DNA of 64,000 nucleotides from Diphasiastrum complanatum (GCA_029204225.1 CM055101.1:1856003-1920002); one strand, 5' to 3'; positions 1 through 11,800 are shown, counted from the stretch's first letter. Notes: generated by a model from the letters alone, not told the origin. Made by a program: numbers and translations.

Positions 1-215
1 AAGTGTCAAGCTATCTTCAATGGATAAGGACAACACAACTATTGTCTTGTCATTCTTCTCTCTCCATTCACGTAGCTCTTTGCCAGTGGTTGTGGTCATC
101 TCTTCTATGCCATCAACCCAGGGCCATAGACCTTCTCCTTCCATCCTAGGAAGTTTAATCCTGACAAGTCAAAGATTGTGCAGATCTTTGATTGAATGCT
201 GCTAGTGGATGCCAT
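1..215 (-). pseudogene. Ty1/copia gag, N-terminal fragment
   Basis: Read on the minus strand from an ATG at 215, the first codons resemble the start of a plant copia Gag (Ser/Thr-rich start, then a hydrophobic stretch with NFLGW). The frame breaks near 110. It resumes in another frame with a run containing LREWREKNDK and LSLSIEDSL, the pattern of the Gag UBN2-type helical domain. The window edge cuts the rest. A minus-strand primer binding site lies just upstream, so this is the 5' end of an element whose LTR lies to the right. It is non-functional as it stands. Confidence 0.6.
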
Positions 216-254
216 AGCCTAAAGGAATCAGACAGAGGCTTTGATAATCGAAAG

Positions 255-271
255 CCATGGCTCTAATTCCA
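255..271 (-). other. Copia primer binding site (initiator Met-tRNA)
   Basis: On the minus strand the 17 bases read TGGAATTAGAGCCATGG. This matches the usual copia site TGGTATCAGAGCCATGG at 15 of 17 positions. One base separates it from a CA dinucleotide (274-273) that would end the upstream LTR. Confidence 0.6.
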
Positions 272-272
272 C

Positions 273-836
273 TGATGGGAAATAGTTGCGAAGCAAAATG
301 AAACATAGCAAATTGAAACAAAATGAAACGAAATGAAGCGAAACGCGATGAAGACCGAATAGATCCAACTTGGCAAGACTAGCTACTGCTACTAACTACG
401 GTCTAATTCTCTTCCAAGCACTAGATCTTCTGACAATCTGTTGTAAAAATTAAATTTGTAAACATCAAATAATGTTGAAAAAACAACAATAGATCATACA
501 CATCACAAAATAGAGCATTGAGAAAATCACTTCTATTATCAAAACTGAATTTACAATATTTTTTTTGAGAACTGTCTGCTTCCCAGATTAGCACATTGGC
601 ACGAAGGAGATGTTCTCTCTCACGAAAATTATGACTAGCTACTGCTGTAAACTCACTCTATGTCCATGACTATCTTCCTGATTGCCTACTTCTTGATGCT
701 TCTAGCAATACATATATTGAGAGTAACATTTCGGATTAGAGATATTAAATGATTTACAACTAATCTTAGATTACAAGAGTGGTGGATTAGGCACGTCCTA
801 ATGCTCTTCTACTGACGTCATCATATCAAATCAGAA
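273..836 (-). mobile_element. Putative copia LTR (extent uncertain)
   Basis: This is the non-coding sequence directly upstream, on the minus strand, of the primer binding site. The LTR should end at 273. Its start is not fixed; a TG near 836 is a candidate. A perfect TGACGTCA palindrome (813-820), a bZIP-type site often seen in plant LTR promoters, lies near the proposed start. No second LTR is visible for comparison. Confidence 0.35.
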
Positions 837-1610
837 AGCTGTACTATATGGTACTTGTTTGATCTCCCTGGTCCTTTGGAGCACAAAGAGTTTCGTGTCA
901 TGTCGTGTCGTTTGACCTTCTCCTTTTGCTCGTGCATTAGCTACCTTCTGCCCGTTGGACAGTGCCTTCACGCTGTAGGCCTTTTGCCTTTAGATTCAAG
1001 AACATTTTTGCGACTTTAAGAGCAGTGTCGCTTTTTAAAGGGAACCTTCGCTTTTATCCGGAAGGCATTTGGCGACAATGTCGCTTTTTCTCGAAGCGCG
1101 AAAAAGCCGACTTTAGGGCATAAACTAGTTCGAAGGAAAATTTCGCTTTTCTAAGGGCGAGTGTCATTTTTCTAAGGGTCTAAAAACCTTTCTAAGCCAT
1201 TTTAGTGATAGTGTCACCTTTTTCACAAAAATGCAAAAAATGCAATAGTGTCAGGAAAAGTTCTCAGAGTTATTTTCTAAGTGTTTTAGACCTAGGGATG
1301 AATTTTTCCTTATGACCCAAAAATGTAAACTGTGCGACAATACAATTCAAAAATATAGACTGTGCGAAACATAGTTCAAAATGCACAGAATGAAAATGTT
1401 GAAGATTAATCCAAACTTCCGCGATGTCACACAAAAAAAATTCATGATTTACAAGTCCAAAAGAACGTGATTTGGAAGTATTTTGTTTACTTGCAAAATA
1501 AGTGGTTAGCTAAATTTAGTATACACAAAAATATTACCAATGCACTGCACAAATCATATAAGTTCAAATACACATTTCTATAGGTTTTTAATATTCGAAA
1601 ATCTTGGATC
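837..1610. other. Non-coding stretch with degenerate short repeats
   Basis: No coding sequence is supported. Between about 1011 and 1240 a motif like GTGTCGCTTTT / TTCGCTTTT followed by TAAGG recurs at least six times with variations, some facing inverted partners (CGAAGCGCGAAAAAG). The rest is AT-rich and featureless to me. Confidence 0.5.
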
Positions 1611-2202
1611 TTGTGGTTGGTTCGCCGGAATATGTGCAAAACAACTAATTCTTTGTCGGCTAGTTTGACTGTTCTTGACGCTGTGTCGGTTCATGATTTA
1701 GCTTTGGTTGCGTTGGGCCTTTCTTCTTTTGCTAAATTGAGCCTTTGTTGGTGTATAAGGCATGAGAGTCGACACTTGAGGAACCAGAGACTTTGTTCCA
1801 TCTCCTCTCTTCCTAACACAACATTGTCATGACTCTTGAAAGAGTCAATTCAGGGTGTGTCAAGATGATCATCACCCAGCTGTCATATGAGCTTGGAAAG
1901 CTTGAAAGCAGTGTCATTACTACATCTTGATCATCTATGACAGAACCAAAAGTGGCCATTTGCTTTAGCAGATTCTTGAATTGGTTGATGTGATTTGGTA
2001 GGGAATCTTCGTTGGTCATCTTGAGGGAGAAAATGTTCTTTCTTAGATGTAGCTTGGAAGCTACGTCGCGCACATCGTACATAGTGCTCAAGCTGTCCCA
2101 GACTTTCTTGAAGATCGGAGCTTCATACACATCATCTCTTTTATAAGCGATCCAAATCGTATGTGTCAAATGATTCTCACGACTACGAATATATTCTTTC
2201 AT
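1611..2202 (-). pseudogene. Copia gag relic (minus-strand family)
   Basis: An open stretch of about 129 codons (2202 to 1813) has the Gag signature shared by at least nine other relics here: a VWDSLSTMYDVRD-like helix, SLKMTNEDSLPNHINQFKNLL, and SSFPSSYDSWVMII. Sequence to 1611 continues into the nucleocapsid part, where a CCHC knuckle can be recognised only in part (RRTNHKIQD with cysteines missing). Protease and pol are absent. It has no start of its own and no LTR, so it is a fragment. Confidence 0.7.
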
Positions 2203-2204
2203 AC

Positions 2205-2771
2205 CTTCAAAGTATTCACTATATTTATCTTTTTATTTTATGTATATCATCCATAGTAATGGATAATAGAAATCAACTAGCAGCTCTATTCAATGTTTCG
2301 ATGAGTTTTTTTTGGACATTCAAGATCTTATCATTGGATGTTACAATAAGCCTTAAGTAATGATCTGTTTTGAAGGTTTGGCTGCAATTATTTTCAAAGG
2401 CCGGATCCTTTTATCTCAAATATTCTAAAGCAATATCATGTGAAGTTTTTCATTTATTACCTTATTGGAGATGTCTCCTTTGAATTCCTGAATTCGATAT
2501 ATGGGCACATCAAATTGAATAGGCAATATGAGATACATCCCATATACTAAAGATAAGGGTGTTTTCTTGGTTGTTATATTTTTGTATTTTGATATACCGA
2601 AATAACCGCTGGTATTCTTGTGTCCCATGTCAATTTAGAACAACTTAATGAATAGGGATGGAGAGGATAGAAATCCAACAGTTCTTGTCCGCTTAACACT
2701 TGGTTGTCGCGTTATGGGAACCCAAGTTTGATCTCCTTTTAAAAATCCACCAGTTTGTTGTTGTGGTTGTG
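2205..2771 (-). pseudogene. Ty3/gypsy integrase relic (first of four)
   Basis: Minus-strand codons near 2500-2580 read TPLSLVYGMYLILPIQFDVP. This matches the TPFxLVYGxxAVLPxExxxP block at the end of the integrase core in gypsy elements, followed by the usual I-RI. Neighbouring codons degrade quickly. Related copies lie at 7941-8490, 19812-20361 and 35827-36370; a fifth, cut short by a copia insertion, ends at 38030. Confidence 0.5.
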
Positions 2772-2906
2772 TAGTTCTATCAGCCCTTGGCGTAGTCCCC
2801 CTGATGGTGGTGTGTTCCTTCCTTCGAGCAGCTCACTACTAGCATTTCGGCTTCCTCCTGAAGTTTATTACGTTTATCATCTCTATCATGGAGCTGAACC
2901 TCCATG

Positions 2907-3515
2907 TCAGATAATTTCTACTACTGTCGTTTCAAATCTACCATGGAGTGTCGCAGTCTCTTCCTGCAACAACATTGTCGTGACTCTTGAAAGAGTCAGT
3001 TTAGGGTGTGTCATGATGATCATCACCCAGCTGTCGCATGAGCTTGGCAAGCTTGAAAGTAGTGTCATTAGTGCATTTTGATCATCTATGACATATCCGA
3101 CAGTGGCCATTTGCTTCAGCAGGTTCTTGCACTGGCCGATGTGAATCTGTAGGGAATCTTCATTGGTCATCTTGAGCGAGAAAATCTTCTTCCTGAGATG
3201 TAGCTTGGAAGCTATGTCACGCACATCGTACAGAGTGCCCAGGATGTCCCAGACTTCCTTGGAGGTCTGAGCTTTAGACACATGACTGATTTGAGTGTCT
3301 GATATATTGAGGATGATCAGTGCAAAGGCTTTGCCATCCTTCAGCTTCCATCGAGAAATTGCAGCATTGTCAGCTTCGGGTCTTACCTCTGCACCTATAA
3401 ACACGTTATACAATTCGTTAGCCATTAGCATAGTTATCATCTTAAATTTTTACAGATGGTAATTGGCTCCATCATGCTTGTCCATTATAGGATTGGCTTT
3501 CCCTTGGAAATCCAT
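2907..3515 (-). pseudogene. Copia gag relic, module A1
   Basis: The frame starts at an ATG at 3515 (MDFQGKANPIMDKHDGANYH), is stopped by one TAA a few codons later (near 3455) and then stays open from 3440 to 2907. Visible Gag blocks are LMANELYNVFIGAEVRP, KEVWDILGTLYDVRD, LHLRKKIFSLKMTNEDSL and LLSSLPSSCDSWVM. Sister copies have a Tyr codon in place of the stop. No nucleocapsid, protease or pol follows. A TATA box lies 115-122 bp upstream of the ATG. Confidence 0.75.
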
Positions 3516-3629
3516 GTGGATATTAGTCTAAGTGATAGTAGTAACTATCAGTGACTTGAGAATGAAAATAGACTAACTCACTGACCTCACTTCATTCCAT
3601 TTCAAAGAAATATGCGAGAATAAATGCTC

Positions 3630-3637
3630 TTTATATA
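3630..3637 (-). promoter_or_regulatory. TATA box upstream of the minus-strand gag relics
   Basis: The minus strand reads TATATAAA inside CGAGGCTATATAAAGAGC. The same box recurs at 9347, 15501, 21218, 27485, 31491, 49984 and 51423. Deletion-shortened versions are near 14556 and 30546. It was probably the U3 promoter of the element that gave rise to the gag relics. Confidence 0.55.
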
Positions 3638-4080
3638 GCCTCGTGTTCTAAATATTAAATTACCCTCTTAAGTTCCATCACCGCTTTTGACAAGGATCGG
3701 AATAACATATGGACTCTGGGTCAAAATAGAGTTTGGCCTTGGATTGATTTGATCTTTGACCTAGTATCAGAATACACTTATTCTATTCTAAGCTCAATAT
3801 TTTTAAAACAACAAATAAACTATCACAAGAAATAACTATTTTGCATTATGTAGATCGAAATAAGAGACAACTAGATCATGCCATGTTATCACATGTCTTC
3901 ATCCTCAGATTGAGCAGGTCCTCCAAATGTACATGAATTGTTGTAATGTGCTCCTTCCAAAAATCTATTAAAGTTTTCATATGAAAATTTGGGGCTACAC
4001 AAATGCATACAACATCATTGTTGTAATCTATACAAAACTTCGCGCTCGATGTTGAAAAAAAACTGATCAGCATCGATCAT
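3638..4080. other. Non-coding remnant between gag relic and AT-rich block
   Basis: This stretch is conserved in every module. It contains a short minus-strand open frame (4073-3876, 65 codons) that also appears in the sister copies. Near-identical duplication alone explains that, and I recognise no domain. Confidence 0.5.
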
Positions 4081-6955
4081 TAATTGTTTTTTTAAAGATC
4101 ATTGATGAACAACCACTTCACCCCACCTTTTAATGAAATTATCAATTTCAATAAAAGCTAACTAGAAAGATGATATATAAAAATATCCAAATCCAAGAAA
4201 AGTCAGCAATAAGTGCTTCCACTAAAAGGATTCACTTCATTACAAACATGACTTATCCTTCAAATATTTTCAATCTGAGTGATAGAAGTTACTATTCCAT
4301 CGAAATCCATTTATGTAACAAAGATATTCTAGGTTTAAGAAATTGAAACATTTTAATCTTAGAATTTATCTGAATTCCAAGGCTATTCACACAAGTAGTA
4401 ATATGAAATAACAAACTCTTAGAAGAATAACTTCATGTTGGAAAGAATCATATAAATCAGTCTGATATCTTATATTTGAGAAATTACTAAGAAGTAAAGG
4501 ATTAATTAATAAAGCGAGAAATAGATTTGAGGGCCTCTAATTTTGTAAATAATGAGATACCACATTGGGATCTAGATTAAACCTCAAAATTTTCCAAAAT
4601 ATCCCACATTTGATCAAATGGTTTTCTTCTATCACATATCGTGACTAGGTACTATAACACACCATTGATCATCAGATCTTTACAGTCCTAGAATTCTCTT
4701 TCCAAAATTACTGATGTCCCATACCATCAGCTTTTCCTTTCATAAAATCCTTAACCGCCTAATCTGATATTCTAGAGATCCACTGATCATCTAGCTGTCC
4801 TATAATCACTATAGGTTATTATGCCTTATTTCCAAAACACTAGAGAATCCATTTATTCAGATAACTGGCATGCCTATGAGATGGATACTACGAATCCACA
4901 TCTGATCCTGTGATATAAACAGAAGAATTACCATGGTTAAATATTACATCCTGATCCTTTCTGGTTAATGAATAAGCTTCAAATCCCCTACTGATGCATC
5001 AAATCTAGGGACAAGCTTCTGTCAACTAACAGATCCAATGTAATCCATGCATGAGATTCCACCTTTAACCTCACAATTGACATCCAAAACTGTGGATAAC
5101 TCAATGGTTACAAAGATATCAGTTACGAGGTGAACTGAATGAATTCAAACCAGGAAATCAATAACCAGAATTAAGCAACTATTTACAAGAATTACCAAGA
5201 TCCTAACTGCGAAATACATTTCCTTATACTACTTACTACCATCTGATGTCCACTCTTCTTCCTTCCTTAGAATTTTCAGTTCTCTGGAAATCTATTTCAA
5301 CTAAGGTACCAAAAAGACGTACTGACAGTAGTAAATGTTTAAAAATCAATCACTATAGGAAAAAGTCCAAAACAATTTTACTTCTGTCCTTCACCTGGGT
5401 TGAATATCTGTTATATCAAAAATCATTTACTAGTATGTGAAACCGTACTAGTCTAATCTTTTGAATATAATTCACCATAGGATTTTACTGGAAATGAAAT
5501 CAGTTATGTAATTTCTTTTATTACAAATTTTCCAATAAAATTGGACTATTTTTTCTTTTTATTGACTGGTTTGGCATAACTCCGTTAATATTGATAAATC
5601 CTATCCAAACACATAATATAAAATTACATGAATGGAAATCCCACCAATAGGATTTCAGTAATTCTTGAACCATATCCTATCAGATTTATTGTCTAGATAA
5701 AGAATACTATTCCCACTCATTCAATCTGGTCATTTCATATTGTTTGACGATTTTGATCAAATTTAACGAGTATCTTGCACAAACATTCATTTGACTAATT
5801 TCTAGCGATCAACATCGATTAGAAAACTATCAGACAAGTAACTGATTTCAAATTTTTACCAAATTTAAATTCAACAAAAAAGAAAAAAATTCAAATTTCA
5901 ACTTTCAATCTGGGAGTTCCCAACTCCAAAAGTAAAAAGAATGACAATACAGTAAAACTTGTCGGCAATTTCATTGCAGTTTCTCCTGTCAATCTTAACT
6001 TATCTATCACCACAAAATAATTTAGACTTAGTGAAAACACTGTGACCAATTATGAGTGATAAACTCAGTTTAATCAATTCACTAATCGAAACTGATTTTA
6101 TAGATGACAAAAAAATGAACGAAATTTTTATTTTTTCGGAAAACTCAAATTTTGCTTTTATTTTACGTGATTCAGAAATACTGTTAGTACAAAAGGCAAT
6201 CGAAATCGAAAAAATTGAAACACTATATGATTTCTAATGTTACTAACCCAATGTCAAACTGGCATGAAAGCACACTACATCAGTTACAAACGTCATTACG
6301 GCATGTTTTTACGTAAACTTCAGTTTTACGGAATTTGTCGTCCATTAATACTGATTTGTGATCCAATTGTCAAAGCACATGCATATGACCACTCAAATCA
6401 ATTGTAAATCTCTCATGCATGTCAGAACCACTCTAAGAATCAACTTGCAACTAATCCATGCAAGCACAATACTACAAATTAGGGAAATGATTGGCATGCA
6501 GTCAGAACAATTTCAAATTTTGCCAATTTTACTCACAAAACTGCAAAACTTCAAATGATCATAACTTTGGCTATAGGACACCAAATTGGGTGCTGTAAAG
6601 CGTATTACAGAGCAAGACCAATTGCTGGAATTCTTGGTCCTAACCTCAAAGAAAGCTTCAAACGACTTTGGTATACCTATTTACAAGCTCTACATGGTGT
6701 TTTATAGCCACCTCTATCCAACTTTATGAAAAACAAGCAAAAATGATGATTTTTGGCTATTTTCCAGTTTTTTCATCACAATAAAGTGGAAATTCATGAC
6801 ATACAACTCTTTCTCTAACACATGCAAACAATTTATAGAATTACAACCATCTAATTGGTCTGATCTTGCTGGATTATGGTTCTTCCTATCTATTTTGTGC
6901 CAAAAAACATGAAAAACCAAACAATTCTTACCAAAACATAGCCTACAATCCTAAA
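4081..6955. other. AT-rich non-coding block of module A
   Basis: About 2.9 kb without a supportable gene, repeated at 15950-18826 and 31940-34840; its first 1.9 kb is also at 44133-45977. Part of it (about 6243-6595) occurs inverted at 27781-28165. Short frames here (for example 6052-6237) have no recognisable domain. It lies directly upstream of the gypsy pol fragment and is absent from module B, so it is probably untranslated or LTR sequence of a retroelement, or a separate insertion. Confidence 0.55.
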
Positions 6956-6959
6956 TCAT

Positions 6960-7556
6960 TGGAAAGAACCAGCATGCATCATTGGAAATAGCCGGATTGG
7001 AGAAGTTAATCAGTTATGCTTTGCTGAGTTCCAATCCGAGTTGTATCTTTCTCTGCGAGATCTTTGTTGAACCGATGAGTTTTTTGGTCGTATATGGCAA
7101 GATGTCCTGGCAGGAAGCTCTATTTTGAGAGAAAATCTAGGAAAGCAAGATTCCAAGAAATCTCATGAAAAGAAGATACTTGATAATTATTTCATTGGAA
7201 ATGGTTTGCTTTTCCATAGAGGAAAAGTTTGTGCACCAGATATCGTGGACATTAGGGCCCAAATCCTGCACGAGTGCCACAATAGCCCCAGTGCGGGACA
7301 CCCTGGTATACAGAGGACACTTGACCTTGTTAAGTGAAAATATTATTGGCCAAAAATGAAAGGTCATGTTGAGGCATATGTTCAAAAATGTGAACAATGC
7401 CAAGTAAATAAAGCAGAAACCAGCAAGAAATGGGAAAGTACTTCCATGGATTTTTTGGTCGGACTTCCCAAGTTAGGGAAGGGTCACGAAGCTATTTGGG
7501 TAGTAGTTGACAAGCTAACAAAAATGGTGCAGTTGATTCCAACAAAAACTTTGTTG
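6960..7556 (+). pseudogene. Ty3/gypsy RNase H-integrase fragment, module A1
   Basis: The frame covers the end of RNase H/linker and the N-terminal integrase zinc domain: His residues in ILHECHNSPSAGHPG, then KCEQCQVNK, completing an HHCC set. The start of the core follows (TSMDFLVGLPKLGKG, where the Asp at 7449 is the first catalytic residue, then VVVDKLTK). It is broken by TGA codons near 7066 (unique to this copy; sister copies have CGA) and near 7335 (shared by all). The core stops at 7556, where host-gene-derived sequence begins. Confidence 0.8.
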
Positions 7557-7940
7557 TAAAACTTTGTGCCTATTCAGATATATTCTAAGCAAAATGCGGA
7601 CGCCATGGTAATACCACAAAGGAGCCATAGTAAAGGCCACGAGCAATTGAGAAAAAGTAATCACAATTACTATTTTCTCTACCAAGTAAATTGTAGACCT
7701 CAATTATCTTGCCTTTCAAGAATATAAACAACGATAAAAGATGTTCTATTTTTGTCAGTTAATTTGATGCCATGTTACTCCTCAATATCCAGCTAGTAAA
7801 TAATCTTGCGATAGTCATTCTAGAGGTGCAACTAGCGAAGAATCACTTAACAAAATTTCCTTACTGAAGAAATGAGTTTTGTCCTACCCGCGACTATGTC
7901 ATCAACAAAATCACGTACGGTGCACACTAAACTTTCCAAA
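7557..7940 (-). pseudogene. 3'-end fragment of the BPS1-like gene (copy 1, short)
   Basis: It aligns with the 3' flank and last codons of the intact minus-strand gene at 46892-47836, from the shared TGTAAAACTTTGTGCC to the TTTCCAAACC junction at about 7940. Small indels make it non-coding. It sits between the gypsy integrase fragment and another integrase relic, with no gene upstream of it. Confidence 0.75.
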
Positions 7941-8490
7941 CCTTCAAAGTATTCACTATATTTATCTTCCTGTTTTGTGTATATCATCCGTAGTAATGGA
8001 TAATAGAAATCCACTAGTAGTTCTATTCAACTTTTCTACGAGTATTTTTGGACATTCAACATCTTATCATTGGATGTTACAAGAAACCTTAAGTAATGAT
8101 CTGTTTTGAAGGTTTGGCTGCAATTATTTTCAAAGGCCGGATCCTTTTGTCTCAAATATTCTAAAGTGATATCATGTGAAGTCTTCCATTTATTACCTTA
8201 TTGGAGATGTCTCCTTTTAATTCCTGAATTCGATATATGGGGCACATCAAATTGAATAGGCAGTATGAGATACATCCCATATACTAAAGATAAGGGTGTT
8301 TTTTTTGTTGTTATCTTTTTGTTTTTGATATACCAAAAGAACCGCTAGTATTTTTGTGTCCCATGTGGATTTAGAACAGCTTAATGAATAGGGATGGAGA
8401 GGAAAGAAATCCAACAGTTCTTGTCCGCTTAACACTAGGTTGTCGCGTTATGGGAACCCAAGTTTGATCTCCTTTTAAAAATCACCCAGT
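7941..8490 (-). pseudogene. Ty3/gypsy integrase relic, module B1
   Basis: Diverged copy of 2205-2760. The integrase LVYG/LP block is present but shifted in frame by a run of eight Ts near 8300. No intact protein can be read. Confidence 0.45.
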
Positions 8491-8499
8491 TTGCTATTC

Positions 8500-9232
8500 G
8501 GGTTGGCATAGTCCCCCCGATGGTGGTGTGTTCCTTCCTTCGAGCAGCTCACAACTAGCATTTCGGCTTCCTCCTAAAGTTTGTTACATTTATCGTCTCT
8601 ATCATGGAGCCGAACCTCCATATCAGATAACTGCTACTACTGTCGTTTCAAATCTACCATGGAGTGCCGCAGTCTCTTCCTGCAACAACATTGTCATGAC
8701 TCTTGAAAGAGTCAGTTTAGGGTGTGTCGTGATGATCATCACCCAACTGTCGCATCAGCTTGGCAAGCTTGAAAGTAGTGTCATTACTGCATTTTGATCA
8801 TCTATGACATATCCGACAGTGGCCATTTGCTTCAGCAGGTTCTTTGACTAGCTGATGTGCCTCTGTAGGGAATCTTCGTTGGTCATCTTGAGCGAGAAAA
8901 TCTTCTTCTTGAGATTTAGCTTGGAAGCTATGTCGCACACATAGTACAGAGTGCTCAAGGTGTCCCAGACTTCCTTGGAGGTCTGAGCTTTAGACATATG
9001 GCCGATTTGAGTGTCTGATATATTGAGGATTATCAGCGCAAAGGCTTTGCCATCCTTCAGCTTCCATCAAGAAAATTGCAGCATCGTCATCTTCGGGTCT
9101 TACCTCTGCACCTATAACAACGTCATACAATTTGTTAGCCATTAGCATAGTTCTCATCTTAAATTTATATAGATGGTAATTGGCTTCATCATGCTTGTCC
9201 ATTATAGGACTGGCTTTCCCTTGGAAATCCAT
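8500..9232 (-). pseudogene. Copia gag relic, module B1
   Basis: The ATG is near 9232-9238, followed by the same MDFQGKASPIMDKHD start. A frameshift falls around the AISRW block. A stop near 8850 replaces the NQFKNLL helix. The PSSCDSWVM block near 8760 has also lost its frame in this copy. The TATA box is at 9347-9354. Confidence 0.7.
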
Positions 9233-9239
9233 GTTCATA

Positions 9240-9784
9240 TTAGTCTAAATGATAGTAGTAACTATCAGTGACTTGAGAATGAAAATAGACTAACTCACTA
9301 ACTTCACTTCATTTCATTTCAATGAAATATGCGAGAACAAATGCACTTTATATAGCCTCGTGTTCTAAATATAAAATAACCCTCTTAAGTTCCATAACCG
9401 CTTTTGACAAGAATCGGAATAACATATGGACTCTGGGTCAAAATAATGTTTGACCAAAGATTGATTTGATCTTCGACCTGGTATCAGAATACACTTATTC
9501 AATTCTAAGCTCAATCTTTTTCAAACAACAAATAAACTATCACAAGAAATAACTATTTTGCATTATGTAGATCAAAATAAGAGACAACTAGATCATGCCA
9601 TGTTATCACATGTCTTCATCCTCAGATTGAGCAGGTCCTCCAAATGTACATGAATTGTTGTAATGTGCTCCTTCCAAAAATCTATTAAAGTTTTCATATG
9701 AAAATTTGGGGCTACACAAATGCATACAACATCATTGTTGTAATCTATACAAAAATTCGCACTCGATGTTGATAAAAAAATTCG
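9240..9784. other. Non-coding remnant, module B1
   Basis: Equivalent of 3520-4065. At about 9784 it joins directly to the sequence found at 6856, so the 2.8-kb AT-rich block of module A is cleanly absent here. Confidence 0.6.
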
Positions 9785-11298
9785 CACTGATCTTGCTAGA
9801 CTATGGTTCTTACTATCTAGTTTGTGCCAAAAAACCTGAAAAACCAAACAATTTTGACCAAAACATAGCCTAGAATCCTAAATCATTGGGAAGAACCAGC
9901 ATGCATCATTGGAAAGAGCCATATTGGAGAAGCTAATCAGTTATGCCTTGTTGAGTTCCAATCCGAGTTGTATCTTTCTCTACGAGATCTTTGTCAGACC
10001 GATGATTGTTTTGGTCGTATTTGGCAACATGTCCTGGCAAGAAGCTCTATTTTGAGAGAAAATCTAGGAAAGCAGGATTCCAAGAAATCTCGCAAAGAGA
10101 AGATACTTGATAATTATTTCATTGAAAATGGTTTGCTTTTCCGTAGAGAAAAATTTTGTGCGCTAGATATCGTGGATATTAGGGCCCAAATCCTGCACAA
10201 GTGCCACGATAGCCCCAGTGTGGGACACCCTGCTTGGTATACAGAGGACACTTGACCTTGTTAAGAGAAAATTTCCAAGTCAGAGAAGGGTCACGATGCT
10301 ATTTGGGTAGTAGTTCACGGGCTAACCAAAATGGCGCAGTTGATTCCAACAAAACTACTATCAAAGCTTCTGAACTTGCTCAACTCTTCATTGAAAAGGT
10401 GTTCAGTTTGTATGGTTTGCTGAACGATATCGTTAATGAACAGGATTCCAAGTTCACTGTCAACTTTTGGCAGGCAGTCCTTGAAAGACTAGAAACTGCT
10501 TTACGTCTATCATTTATGGATCACCTAGAAACCGATCGTCAGACCGAACGTGTCAACCAGTGGATGGAAGATATGCTCTGCGCATATGTATCCAGGCAAC
10601 AAATAGATTGGAAAAAGTATCTTCCAATGGTTGAGTTCGCATACAATAGTATGAAGCATTCTGCCACTGGTTTTAGTTCTTTTATGCTCTTGTACGGCTT
10701 TTAGCATCGTTCCCCTATCTCCGTTGGACTCGAAGATCTCAAGGTTCAAGCTGCAGCAGATTTCGTGCATGATATGTAGGAAATGTTGCAGGTGGCTAGG
10801 GAAAGCATTAGATCGGCTCAAGATAGAACTAGTTCTATGCCAACCGAAGTCGCGTTCTGCGAGAGTTTGAGATCGGTGATTGGGTGTATCTTAGAATCCC
10901 CAAGGACTTTAAGACACTTCGAACGGGGAAATGTCCGAAGTTATCTCCACGTTTCAGCGGTCTTTTCAAAGTTCTTAACAAGATTGGTAGGGCTGCTTAT
11001 AGACTAGAACTCCATATTGGAAATAAAGTTCATCCTGTATTCCATGTTAGTCATTTAAAGGAACTTGGTGGGAAAGATGACCTAATACCACAGATGATCT
11101 AATTCTATTGGAGGATTTGCTTTTGTACCCCATGAACCGGAAAGGATTGTGGATACTTGACGACATCGACTGAGAAATCGTTTGATTTCTGAACATCTGA
11201 TTCCATGGAAAGGTAAGTTAGATGATGAGGACACCTGGGAGAAAGAGGATGATTTAAGACTTAGATTCCCTGGTTCTTTCCCAAAGAAGGAAGTTTTT
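9785..11298 (+). pseudogene. Ty3/gypsy integrase and chromodomain fragment, module B1
   Basis: It starts with the same RNase H/integrase linker as module A, then loses the second half of the zinc domain (break after SVGHPA near 10230). It resumes in the core: TKMAQLIPTK, NEQDSKFTVNFWQAV and TDRQTERVNQW. The block that normally reads SDRD reads NEQD, so the second catalytic Asp is Glu; the last Glu is kept. Stops and frame changes follow at 10702 and 10778. The C-terminal part (LSPRFSGLFKVL, HPVFHVSHLK) and a chromodomain (RHRLRNRLISEHLIPW, DTWEKEDDL, 11145-11270, one internal TGA) are readable, which assigns it to the chromoviruses. Confidence 0.8.
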
Positions 11299-11299
11299 A

Positions 11300-11800
11300 T
11301 GGGTGGGGGGGAGTGTTATATACCATAACGGTACACCCTTCCGTGACAACCTCGCAAGGAGCATGATGCAAGACTGGAGTTTCCAACATGTTTGGGTGCC
11401 ACGCATCACCATCCTAGGTGGTCACGTGTCGCCGGCAAGACCGTGCTTGAAGGGACCCACTGTGATATGCCTAGATAGTGGTGGGCTTTTTCTCTTTCCA
11501 TTCACTCAATCTACGCGGGAGTTGGTGGATGGAGAGCACGTGCATGAGCCAGGATGTATCTTTAGGCTAGGAGATGTGTGCTAGGGAGAGCATAGTGGGT
11601 ATGGGATGCCAGTTATCATAGGAGGCTTGACCGCGCATGATTATGTCGATTGCTCCAGTGCATGGGGGTGGGTCTGTTGTGACCCTACGGATGGGCAGTT
11701 ACGGTGGATCGTCACTGGTATGGGGTGTGCGGAACCTTTAAGGCATTCGATGATCCTAGGGAGTTGTAACATATTTCCAATCATTATTCTTGTTAATACA
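11300..11800 (+). mobile_element. Ty3/gypsy polypurine tract and 3' LTR
   Basis: A purine run (GGGTGGGGGGGAG, 11301-11313) directly follows the chromodomain frame. The LTR begins TGTTATATACCATAACGG at 11314. About 280 bp of it are repeated, more diverged, at 51800-52080, which supports the start. TATA-like CTAGATAGTGG lies near 11470. I could not fix the 3' end; 11800 is an estimate. Open frames inside (11303-11584, 11606-11806) are by-products of the LTR sequence. Confidence 0.65.

Noticed and set aside
3876-4073. 65-84-codon minus-strand frame found in every module (also 9593, 15747, 21464, 31737, 37309)
   Set aside because: Conservation is explained by recent duplication; no domain, no start context, and its end differs with the junctions.
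6052-6237. Small plus-strand frames in the AT-rich block (5246, 6052, 6358 and copies)
   Set aside because: Short, AT-biased, no recognisable domain, and changed or shifted in diverged copy 4.
9477-9490. TGGTATCAGAAT on the plus strand as a copia primer site
   Set aside because: Only 10 of 12 match, no LTR end before it, and the adjacent gag runs in the opposite direction; sister copies vary here.
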